NCBI RefSeq assembly: GCF_025808395.1
Contig: NZ_CP075524.1
Coordinates: 868,001-932,000 of the forward strand
Direction: 5' to 3'
Source: Microcella sp.
GTDB lineage: Bacteria; Actinomycetota; Actinomycetes; Actinomycetales; Microbacteriaceae
Length of the DNA stretch: 64,000 nt
The position numbers and the translations under genes were made by a program. This document shows positions 41,492-47,902 of this stretch, in pieces (positions within the stretch are counted from its first letter, which is position 1; each line of letters begins with the position of its first letter). The notes beneath the pieces were generated by a model. The model was not told the origin of the DNA. It did no database searches and was given only the letters and a program-made list of their open reading frames with translations.

Positions 41492-41526
41492 TGTCCGAAA
41501 CGACAACTGTCGTACACTTTCAGACA
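41492..41526. promoter_or_regulatory. Nested inverted repeats between dehydrogenase and GlxA-type regulator
   Basis: An outer pair TGTCCGAAA (41492-41500) and TTTCAGACA (41518-41526) differs at one position when inverted, and an inner perfect stem ACGAC-AACT-GTCGT occupies 41500-41513. The gap is only 50 bases and the right arm reaches the GlxA-type start, so it is a likely shared operator. Confidence 0.5.
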
Positions 41527-42488
41527 TGCACCGGGTGGCCCTCATGATGCACGACACCACCATGCTTTACGAAGTGGCGATCGCTACCGAAGTATTCGGC
41601 GTCGATCGAGCAGACCTCTCACCGACTGGCGAGTGGTACGAATTGATCGTCTGCACCGCCGACGGAAAGCCGCACCCGTGGGTGCCCACAGAGTCAACGG
41701 CCGACTACTCGGCAGCGGCGAACTGCGACTCGATCATCGTGCCATCAACGGCCGACACATCGGCCGACGCGAGTGAGTACCTGATTGCGACCCTGCGCGA
41801 AGCCCACCGGCAAGGGGTGAGAATCGCCGCGCTCTGCACGGGCGCATTCGTGCTCGCCGCAGCAGGGTTGCTCGACGGTCGGGTGGCCACGACCCACTGG
41901 ATGCACGCTGACGACCTTGCGGCGCGCTACCCGCTCATCGACGTGTCGGCCTCGATGCTCTACGCCGACAATGGCGACATCGTGACCTCGGCGGGCAAGA
42001 CCGCGGCACTTGACCTGTGCCTGCACCTCGTCGGGCGTGACTTCGGAGCCGCTGCCGCCAACGGACTCTCGCGCCGCCTGGTCGCACCCGCTCAGCGCTC
42101 GGGAGGCCAAGCGCAGTACATGATCCGCCCGCACCCTGGAGGCGAGTCAGCTGGCCTCGCGACCGCACTCGACTGGGCGCGAGCCAACCTCGAGGACGTG
42201 ATCACAGTGGGCGACATGGCGCGTCGTGCCAGCCTCAGCAGTCGGCAGTTCACCCGCCGAATGAAGACGGAGACTCTCAGCACACCGCTCGCCTGGCTGC
42301 ATCAGCAACGCATCGCTCGCGCGCGCGAACTCTTGGAGTCGACAGGTGTTTCGGTCGAACGCATCGCTCAGCTCTGCGGCATGGGTACCGCAACGACCTT
42401 GAGGCGGCACTTCCACCAAGCGGTCGGGGTCTCCCCCACCGTCTATCGTGCGAGCTTCACCCCAGCTGCGCCAAACGATCAACCCTGA
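41526..42488 (+). CDS. GlxA-family regulator (DJ-1/PfpI domain plus AraC HTH)
   Basis: A 320-residue transcription factor. Residues 1-170 form a DJ-1/PfpI-type sensor with the nucleophile elbow AALCTGAFVLAAAGLLDGR (cysteine at about residue 104). The C-terminal AraC domain (about 205-310) carries DMARRASLSSRQFTRRMK and IAQLCGMGTATTLRRHFHQA. Divergence from the Rossmann oxidoreductase, with an inverted repeat between, suggests it regulates that operon. The 3' end overlaps the convergent HxlR gene by 32 bases. Confidence 0.9.
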   Translation: MHRVALMMHDTTMLYEVAIATEVFGVDRADLSPTGEWYELIVCTADGKPHPWVPTESTADYSAAANCDSIIVPSTADTSADASEYLIATLREAHRQGVRIAALCTGAFVLAAAGLLDGRVATTHWMHADDLAARYPLIDVSASMLYADNGDIVTSAGKTAALDLCLHLVGRDFGAAAANGLSRRLVAPAQRSGGQAQYMIRPHPGGESAGLATALDWARANLEDVITVGDMARRASLSSRQFTRRMKTETLSTPLAWLHQQRIARARELLESTGVSVERIAQLCGMGTATTLRRHFHQAVGVSPTVYRASFTPAAPNDQP

Positions 42489-42786
42489 CACGATCGCCCC
42501 ACTCTGCGAGTGGGTCAAGCAAGGAGTTCAGCTCGTTGCCGCGTGCGGTCAGTCGGTAGTCAACCCGCAGAGGAAAGCCGGGTGCCGCCTCTCGATTGAC
42601 CAAGTCGTCACGCACGAGTTCGCGAAGCTGATCGGCGAGCACCTTCTCGGAGATTCCGGCGATGGAGCGCCGCAGTTCTGCGAAGCGCCGATCACCTTCG
42701 GCAAGACGCCACAAGATCGTGGGCTTCCACTTCGAGCCGACAAGGCCGAACACCACGTTGACTCCACACTGTTCGCGGTCGTTCAT
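42457..42786 (-). CDS. HxlR-family transcriptional regulator
   Basis: A 109-residue winged-helix protein of the HxlR/MarR-like class. It has the conserved redox-type cysteine near the N-terminus in NDREQCGVNVVFG, then SKWKPTILWRLAEGDRRFAE, ISEKVLADQLRELVRDDLV as recognition region and the wing VDYRLTARG. HxlR regulators often respond to electrophiles or redox change. It is divergent from the oxidoreductase at 42846, and tandem 11-base repeats lie between them. Confidence 0.9.
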   Translation of the reverse strand: MNDREQCGVNVVFGLVGSKWKPTILWRLAEGDRRFAELRRSIAGISEKVLADQLRELVRDDLVNREAAPGFPLRVDYRLTARGNELNSLLDPLAEWGDRVRVDRLAQLG

Positions 42787-42793
42787 CGATTCC

Positions 42794-42822
42794 GTCCTTA
42801 CTCCGGGGGGTGTCCTTACTCC
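42794..42822. promoter_or_regulatory. Tandem GTCCTTACTCC repeats (HxlR operator candidate)
   Basis: Two perfect copies of GTCCTTACTCC occupy 42794-42804 and 42812-42822, an 18-base period, in the 59-base gap between the HxlR gene and the divergent oxidoreductase. A -10-like TACTAG follows at 42831-42836. Position and repetition make them probable binding sites of the HxlR protein. Confidence 0.5.
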
Positions 42823-42845
42823 ATTGTGCGTACTAGACCAACCAC

Positions 42846-43832
42846 ATGCACTCCTTCAGCATGGCGGGTATGACAGACACACACTCGCTGGCAGGAAGCA
42901 CACCCCGCACTATCGCAGTGCTCGGGCTTGGGCCCATGGGAGCGGCGATCGCGGCTGCCGCAGACACCCGCGGGTATCGCGTCGTCGCATGGAACCGCAG
43001 GCCGAAGACTCTTGGCGACATCGGGTTCGAACATGACACTGCGGTGACGCTCGCCTCCACACCGCGGGACGCGGCGAGCGACGCTGACCTCGTGGTGGTG
43101 TGCGTGCGCAATCATGATGCGAGTCGATTGCTGCTCGATCAGATCGCACCAGAGAGCAGAGGCCGGATCGTCGTGAACGTCTCTACCGGAACCCCCGGCG
43201 AGGCTGCCGACTCGGCGTCACACGCCGCGCAACTCGGCGTGCGCTACGTGACAGGCGCGATCATGGTTCCGACCCCGATGGTCGGCACCGACGACTGCTT
43301 CGTCATCTACGCGGGAGCGTCAGAAGACCTCGCCGAGGCAAGCTACTTCTTCGACGTGATGAACGGCACAAGTGATGTCGTCGGCGACGACCACGCAGTT
43401 CCACCGGCACTCGACCTCGCGATGCTCGACATCTACTTCAGCGGCATGTACGCGCACCTGCACGCAACAGCGCTCGCCCGCGCCCACGGCATCGAAGCCT
43501 CGCGGTTCTTGCCATACGCACAGGGCATCGCCGACACACTTCGTGGGTCTCTCCCCGACCTGACGACAGCTATGGAACGTCGACGCTATGACGCTGGCGA
43601 GGCGAGCTTGGAGATGTGCCTCTCATTTCTCGAGCACATCGTGGAATCGAGCCGCGATGCGGGCATCGACCCCGGGATTGCAGAGCTCGTGCGCACCGCG
43701 TCTGCGCGTGCGATGCAGCGCTGGCCAGGCAACACCGACTGGGATGTGGTCGCGGAGCACTTTCTGGCGCCGCCGCACGCCACCAGCGAGCGAGCGCCGC
43801 AGGATCCGGAGACCGCGAAGACTCCGGTTTGA
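42846..43832 (+). CDS. NAD(P)-dependent oxidoreductase, 6-phosphogluconate-dehydrogenase/imine-reductase type
   Basis: A 328-residue beta-hydroxyacid-dehydrogenase-like protein. The Rossmann motif AVLGLGPMGAAIA (about residues 24-36) is followed by NRRP for cofactor discrimination, VVNVSTGTPGEAADS in the substrate region and a helical C-terminal dimer domain (DLAMLDIYFSGMYAHLHATA). The layout resembles imine reductases. A second in-frame ATG at 42870 could be the true start. The divergent HxlR regulator and repeats upstream suggest induction by an electrophile. Confidence 0.85.
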   Translation: MHSFSMAGMTDTHSLAGSTPRTIAVLGLGPMGAAIAAAADTRGYRVVAWNRRPKTLGDIGFEHDTAVTLASTPRDAASDADLVVVCVRNHDASRLLLDQIAPESRGRIVVNVSTGTPGEAADSASHAAQLGVRYVTGAIMVPTPMVGTDDCFVIYAGASEDLAEASYFFDVMNGTSDVVGDDHAVPPALDLAMLDIYFSGMYAHLHATALARAHGIEASRFLPYAQGIADTLRGSLPDLTTAMERRRYDAGEASLEMCLSFLEHIVESSRDAGIDPGIAELVRTASARAMQRWPGNTDWDVVAEHFLAPPHATSERAPQDPETAKTPV

Positions 43833-43857
43833 CTCTTACGTTACGTCAACTTATAGC
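43829..43857 (+). promoter_or_regulatory. Promoter of L11-paralogue operon with overlapping TTGAC-N11-GTCAA repeat
   Basis: A -35-like TTGACT (43829-43834) is spaced 17 bases from the -10-like TATAGC (43852-43857). Within it, TTGAC (43829-43833) and GTCAA (43845-43849) form an inverted repeat. This promoter-spanning symmetry resembles MerR-type operators, but no MerR gene is in the window. Confidence 0.5.
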
Positions 43858-43885
43858 TTCGTGACGAACGAAGGAGAAGTCGCCG

Positions 43886-44308
43886 ATGGCGCAGAAGAAG
43901 TTGATGGCACAGGTCAAACTCGAACTACAGGCTGGCAATGCCGCCATGGTCGACCTCGGCAAAATGCTCGGCCCACACGGCGTCGCGACTCTGGAAGTCA
44001 AGAAGCGGTACGACGCCGAGACTGCGCGCTTCGGAGGCGAGGTCATTCCGGTCATGATTCTCGTGTACGAAGACCGCTCGTGGGATCTACATCTCAAGAC
44101 CCCGCCCACGGCCTTCCTCATCAAGCAGGTAATCCGAGCAAAAGGAGCCGCGCGCCCGGGGCACGACGAGCCTCAGACAATCACCGTGCAAGAGCTCGAG
44201 GCCGTCGCTCGTCGAAAACTGCCCGACCTCAACACCGATGACCTCGCCGCAGCGATGCGGCAGATCGAGGGAACGGCTCGCTCGATGGGCGTGCGCGTGC
44301 AGAGGTGA
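43886..44308 (+). CDS. Divergent paralogue of ribosomal protein L11 (uL11)
   Basis: A 140-residue protein clearly related to ribosomal protein L11: AQVKLELQAGN at the N-terminus, VIPVMILVYEDRSWDLHLKT in the middle and the C-terminal rRNA-binding end LPDLNTDDLAAAMRQ followed by IEGTARSMGV, almost as in true L11. The proline-rich N-terminal loop (canonical ANPxPPVGPALGQ) is replaced by AAMVDLGKMLGPHG, so the prolines contacted by thiopeptide antibiotics are gone. It lies alone, away from ribosomal operons, with its own promoter and a strong GAAGGAG site, and overlaps a zinc-finger gene by four bases. An alternative L11 for stress or antibiotic exposure is inferred. Confidence 0.88.
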   Translation: MAQKKLMAQVKLELQAGNAAMVDLGKMLGPHGVATLEVKKRYDAETARFGGEVIPVMILVYEDRSWDLHLKTPPTAFLIKQVIRAKGAARPGHDEPQTITVQELEAVARRKLPDLNTDDLAAAMRQIEGTARSMGVRVQR

Positions 44309-44742
44309 CACGGGTGGCACGCGCGCGAAAGCTGCCAGACCTCTCTACGTTCGACGGGTTGCTCGATGCGACTCGTCGAGCACTGGATGCTGGCGCGCTC
44401 GACGGTGTGCTTTCCGCGCTACCTGACGAGAGGCACGCCACTGACCTGCTCAATGAGAAGCTCGCAACCCTGCAAGTGTGGTTGGCACGAAGCGCTACGC
44501 ACGGAGGTTGGCGTATGCAGACAAGTGATCCCGCTGCGTCACGCCTGCCAAGTGACCGAGACGACGCTCTGCTCGGTCTTGCCCGGCTCGTCGAAGCAGA
44601 CGGGTGGCATCGCATCAAGGCGTGCGAGTCGCCCAACTGCGAGAAGCAGTACATCGATGTGACCAATGGAATGGTTCGCAAGTTCTGCGATGCGCACGCG
44701 GCGAAACCGCGGACCCCCGCAGCTGCGCGATCTCGTAAATAG
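44305..44742 (+). CDS. CGNR-like zinc-finger protein coupled to the L11 paralogue
   Basis: A 145-residue protein. The C-terminal 40 residues contain RIKACESPNCEKQYIDVTNG and RKFCDAH, a C-x4-C...C-x2-H arrangement like the CGNR zinc finger of actinobacterial regulators. The N-terminal 95 residues are helical (LSTFDGLLDATRRALDAGAL, LNEKLATLQVWLARS). It starts with a GTG inside the stop of the L11-like gene (GTGA overlap), so the pair is translated together. CGNR proteins are thought to be nucleic-acid-binding regulators. A role in controlling or placing the L11 paralogue is inferred. Confidence 0.78.
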   Translation: MTRVARARKLPDLSTFDGLLDATRRALDAGALDGVLSALPDERHATDLLNEKLATLQVWLARSATHGGWRMQTSDPAASRLPSDRDDALLGLARLVEADGWHRIKACESPNCEKQYIDVTNGMVRKFCDAHAAKPRTPAAARSRK

Positions 44743-44766
44743 ACGCCACGCGCATGTCGACCGTCT

Positions 44767-45099
44767 CTACTCGAACGGCCAGACCGGGCGTACCTCGACG
44801 CGGCCGAAGCGAGCCATCGGGTGCTTCGCTGCGACCTCGAGCGCCTCGTCGAGGTTGTCGACGTCGATGAGGTCGAAGCCGGCGATCCACTCTTTCGACT
44901 CGGCGAACGGGCCGTCGGTGAGGATCGTCGTGCCGTCGCGCACCGTCACCGTCGTGGCGTCAGTGGGCGGGCGAAGGCGGTTGCCGGTGCGGTAGGCGCC
45001 GCGCTGCTCGAGGTCGGTCACCCACTCTTCGACGTTGTCTTCTTCGGGCACGTAGGTGGGGGCGGCGGGGTCGCTGACGATGAACAGTAGGTATTCCAT
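44767..45099 (-). CDS. YCII/DGPF-domain protein
   Basis: A 110-residue DGPF protein: EYLLFIVSDPAAPTYVPEED opens it and TILTDGPFAESKEWIAGFDL carries the name motif D-G-P-F (about residues 59-62). It is a paralogue of a type found near ECF42 sigma factors. The 5' portion of the gene is repeated as a broken fragment at 45949-46088. It is convergent with the zinc-finger gene. Confidence 0.88.
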   Translation of the reverse strand: MEYLLFIVSDPAAPTYVPEEDNVEEWVTDLEQRGAYRTGNRLRPPTDATTVTVRDGTTILTDGPFAESKEWIAGFDLIDVDNLDEALEVAAKHPMARFGRVEVRPVWPFE

Positions 45100-45222
45100 G
45101 GGGTTGGCTCTCTATCTCTTGTGTGAAGTGGCTCTGTGCAGGAAGGGGTGCTGACACCAGTACGACGAAGCACGGTCCAGTGCGAGGACACTTGTCGCTC
45201 GACACGGATCAGGCGAGCGGAC

Positions 45223-45777
45223 TCAGCCCCGTGGAAGCAGAGCCTCGCCACGAGCGATCATCCGCTGTACTGCAGCGAGCGTCTGCTCTGGGCAGTGCGT
45301 CGTCGTGTCGATCACGTGAGGCTCAAAACTTGCGAGGTCTGCGAATTGATGCCACAAATCAATCACCGGAGCCTCGTCGACCAGAGCACCTGGCGCCGTA
45401 CGCTGCTGCGCCCGTCGCAAGGCTTCATCGCGACTTGGGCGAAGCACAATGTAATGGAGTCGTGAGCCAACCCCCTCGACGGCAGCAGTCGGCTCGCGAA
45501 AGTGATGCAACATCCACGGCCCGATGATGCCGTCGATGACGGTCACGAAACCCCCTGCCGCGTATGCCCACGCTGCTCGCTGAATGACCGTCATGACCGT
45601 CTCGTTTTGCGCATTCGACTCGGGCAGGAATGGAGCGATGCGTCCAGAGACTATCGAGTGCCAAAAGTCGTCAGTGTGCAGATGAACCGACTTCGCGTAG
45701 GTCGTGGCGAGACCTCGAGCGGTCGTCGTCTTGCCTGATCCTGGCGAACCCGTCAACAGCACAATGTCGGCATTCAT
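45223..45777 (-). CDS. AAA-type kinase-like NTPase (chloramphenicol-phosphotransferase-like)
   Basis: A 184-residue P-loop protein with Walker A LTGSPGSGKTTTARGLAT (about residues 7-24), an HTDDFWHSI acidic motif after strand 2 and a lid region RPSRDEALRRAQQR. It resembles small-molecule kinases of the CPT/gluconokinase or adenylate-kinase type. The substrate cannot be assigned. The gene lies between an intact DGPF gene and a truncated DGPF fragment, so it looks like an insertion between duplicated sequences. Confidence 0.82.
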   Translation of the reverse strand: MNADIVLLTGSPGSGKTTTARGLATTYAKSVHLHTDDFWHSIVSGRIAPFLPESNAQNETVMTVIQRAAWAYAAGGFVTVIDGIIGPWMLHHFREPTAAVEGVGSRLHYIVLRPSRDEALRRAQQRTAPGALVDEAPVIDLWHQFADLASFEPHVIDTTTHCPEQTLAAVQRMIARGEALLPRG

Positions 45778-45948
45778 CGCTTCACCGTAACAGCGCACTC
45801 ACAGATGAGACCGGCCAGCCACGTGGGCTCGACGCACACCCCCGAGCGGACGCGGCCGCACTCACAACACTGAAGCGCCACGGCGGAACGACCGATGTCG
45901 CTCAGATCGCAATCGGCGGAGGAGCCGAGCTTGATACGCCGGTCGAAC

Positions 45949-46088
45949 GTCAGTGGGCGGGCGCAGGCTATGGCCGGTGCGGTAGGCGCCGTGCTGCTCG
46001 AGGTCGGTCACCCACTCTTCGACGTTGTCTTCTTCAGGGATGCAGGCGGAGCGGTGGGGTCGCTGACGATGAACAGTAGGTCCTCCAT
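45949..46088 (-). pseudogene. Truncated, frameshifted DGPF gene fragment
   Basis: This segment matches 44959-45099 (the 5' part of the intact DGPF gene) closely, including its start EDLLFIVSDPTAP, but a 1-base deletion after about 15 codons shifts the frame (the offset changes from 990 to 989 bases) and the rest of the gene is absent. It lies 4 bases downstream of the intact YCII gene at 46093, in the 315-base stretch between that gene and the kinase-like gene. Confidence 0.85.
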
Positions 46089-46092
46089 GGCT

Positions 46093-46449
46093 TTAGTTCT
46101 CGTCTGATGTGTGCATGAGGCGGCGCACCTCGATGGGCGAATGCTTGACCTCGGCGAACTTGCCGGCGATCTCGACGGCGCGCTCGCGGCTGGCGACGTC
46201 GACGATGTAGTAGCCGCCAATGTATTCGGTGCCCTCGGTGAACGGGCCGCGCGTGGTGACGGGGGTGCCGTTGTGGTGGCCGATCACCGTGACGTTCTCG
46301 GTGTCGAGCTCGTTCGTGTCGACGAGTTCTTTGCTTGCTGCCAGCTCGGCGATGACGGCGCCGTGGGTGGCGTCGAGGGTTTCGCGTTCGCCGTCGATCC
46401 ACGCCTGATCGGCGGTCGGATTCGAATGGATGAGAATCACGTACCGCAT
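46093..46449 (-). CDS. YCII/DGPF-domain protein
   Basis: A 118-residue protein close to the sigma-linked one at 38600 (RYVILIHSNPTADQAW, TRGPFTEGTEYIGGYYIVDV, SPIEVRRLMHTSD). It appears to have headed a longer operon, because the fragment just downstream is the start of a second DGPF gene, as in sigma-linked DGPF clusters. No sigma gene is adjacent now. It may be a target of the ECF42 protein. Confidence 0.88.
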   Translation of the reverse strand: MRYVILIHSNPTADQAWIDGERETLDATHGAVIAELAASKELVDTNELDTENVTVIGHHNGTPVTTRGPFTEGTEYIGGYYIVDVASRERAVEIAGKFAEVKHSPIEVRRLMHTSDEN

Positions 46450-46582
46450 GGTTTCACTGCCTTCTGTTCGTGACGATTACACCAGTGCGACGAAGACAGG
46501 GCCAGCGGGAGGACACGACTGACCGAAGAGTCGTTGAGCACTGTGCCGCTGACGGCACCTGCTGCAGTCGATTGGCCCGTAG

Positions 46583-47170
46583 CTAGTGATCATGAGTCGC
46601 AGTGTGCACGTGAGCGCGTTCGCCCTGCCGCCCGACCAGACTGAGGTATTCGACCGGCCCCGCGCTGGTGGCAGCGAACCAGTGCGGAGTTCGGGTGTCG
46701 AACTCGACGGCCTCGCCGGCCTGCAACAACACGTCTTGGTCACCGAGTACTAAGCGCAAGGTTCCGTTGAGCACGTACGCCCAGTCAAAGCCCTCGTGCG
46801 AACGCAGGTCAGGTTTCGCGTCATCTCTGCCCGTGGGCAAGACGAATTTGAAGGCCTGGATGCCACCGGGGCGACGCGTGAGCGGAATGATGATGGAGCC
46901 GTCAGAGCACGACATCGGCCGCAGATCGATGCGCGGATTCGCCGTGCGAGGGGCGTCGACGAGCGAGTCGAGCGTGACGCCGTAGTACCGGGCGAGCGGC
47001 AGCAGTTGCTCGAGAGTGGGCCGACGCAGACCGGCTTCCAATCGCGAAAGCGTGCTGGTCGAGATTCCGGTCTCGTCGGCGAGCGTGGTGAGGGTGACGT
47101 CTCGGCGCAGGCGCAAGTGCTTGAGGCGTGGCCCGACAGTGTCGAGCGTCGTGTCTGTCTCCTCCTGCAT
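46583..47170 (-). CDS. XRE-family regulator with C-terminal cupin domain (second copy)
   Basis: A 195-residue regulator with the same build as the protein at 4834: HTH at about residues 10-65 (VTLTTLADETGISTSTLSRL) and a cupin at about 110-185 (DWAYVLNGTLRLVLGDQDVL, EAVEFDTRTPHWF). It is divergent from a SAM methyltransferase/MFS exporter operon, and a site resembling the first module's operators lies 10 bases upstream of its start. The conserved architecture suggests it senses a small molecule and controls the methyltransferase and exporter. Confidence 0.9.
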   Translation of the reverse strand: MQEETDTTLDTVGPRLKHLRLRRDVTLTTLADETGISTSTLSRLEAGLRRPTLEQLLPLARYYGVTLDSLVDAPRTANPRIDLRPMSCSDGSIIIPLTRRPGGIQAFKFVLPTGRDDAKPDLRSHEGFDWAYVLNGTLRLVLGDQDVLLQAGEAVEFDTRTPHWFAATSAGPVEYLSLVGRQGERAHVHTATHDH

Positions 47171-47179
47171 GGCGACATT

Positions 47180-47196
47180 TTGCCATTCGGCAAGAA
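47180..47196 (+). promoter_or_regulatory. Candidate XRE-cupin operator, site 3
   Basis: TTGCCATTCGGCAAGAA contains the inverted repeat TTGCC-ATTC-GGCAA. It lies between the regulator (start 47170) and the methyltransferase (start 47261). It shares ATTC.GCAAGAA with the site at 5431 and GCAAGAA with that at 4810. Confidence 0.5.
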
Positions 47197-47260
47197 AGAT
47201 TGCCAGTCTGCTCGTTCTCGGTGACTCTGGTCTCACCCACGAGCAAGAAACCGAGGACTG

Positions 47261-47902
47261 ATGGCCGAATTCGACGAGAGTTATTGGCGCGACCACTGGA
47301 CCCCCGCCATCGCGCACCAAAACCTCCTCCCCGTGAACCCTTACGTGCCTGCCGAGACAGCACACCTTCCCCGTGGCACTGCGCTCGACGCGGGGTGCGG
47401 AGCAGGTGCCGAGGCGATCTGGCTCGCCGAGCAGGGATGGGCCGTCACAGCAGCCGACATCTCTCGCGCCGCCCTCTCACGCGCGCAGGCCCACGCCGTG
47501 AGCGCTGACGTGGATGCTCGCATCGAGTGGATCGAAACCGATCTCACCCGGTGGGTTCCGCAGCGCACATGGGATCTCGTCGTCACGAGCTACGCCCACG
47601 CCGACATCGGCCAGCTCGCGTTCTACCGGCGCATCGCCTCGTGGGTCGCCCCCGGCGGCACGGTGCTCATCGTCGGGCACGGTCACGGCGGTCACGTCCA
47701 TCCCGACGACGCGACGGTCACCCTCCACGCCATCACCCGTTCGTTCAGCGAACCCGAATGGCGCATCGAGTCGAGCTGTGAAAGCACCCGAGTCGTCACG
47801 GCTGGCAATGCCCTCGTGACCCTGCGCGACGTTGTCGTGCGCGCACGCCGCTCCGGCACCAGCCGGCACGCATCCACCCTGAAAGGAACCCCACTGCAAT
47901 GA
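47261..47902 (+). CDS. SAM-dependent class I methyltransferase
   Basis: A 213-residue enzyme with motif I ALDAGCGAGAEAIWLAEQG (about residues 42-60), strand-2 VTAADISRAAL and DLVVTSYAHADIG as motif IV. The N-terminus (YWRDHWTPAIAHQNL) differs from the 4138 methyltransferase, so the modules are related in layout but not recent copies. A histidine-glycine stretch (GHGHGGHVH, about 148-156) echoes the HHHH stretch of the first enzyme. The stop overlaps the MFS gene by four bases. Confidence 0.87.
   Translation: MAEFDESYWRDHWTPAIAHQNLLPVNPYVPAETAHLPRGTALDAGCGAGAEAIWLAEQGWAVTAADISRAALSRAQAHAVSADVDARIEWIETDLTRWVPQRTWDLVVTSYAHADIGQLAFYRRIASWVAPGGTVLIVGHGHGGHVHPDDATVTLHAITRSFSEPEWRIESSCESTRVVTAGNALVTLRDVVVRARRSGTSRHASTLKGTPLQ

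Noticed and set aside
43829..43857. Possible TipA/MerR operator linking the L11 paralogue to thiostrepton induction
   Set aside because: The TTGAC-N11-GTCAA symmetry fits a MerR-type site in general, but no MerR or TipA gene is in the window, so a direct link to thiostrepton was not claimed.
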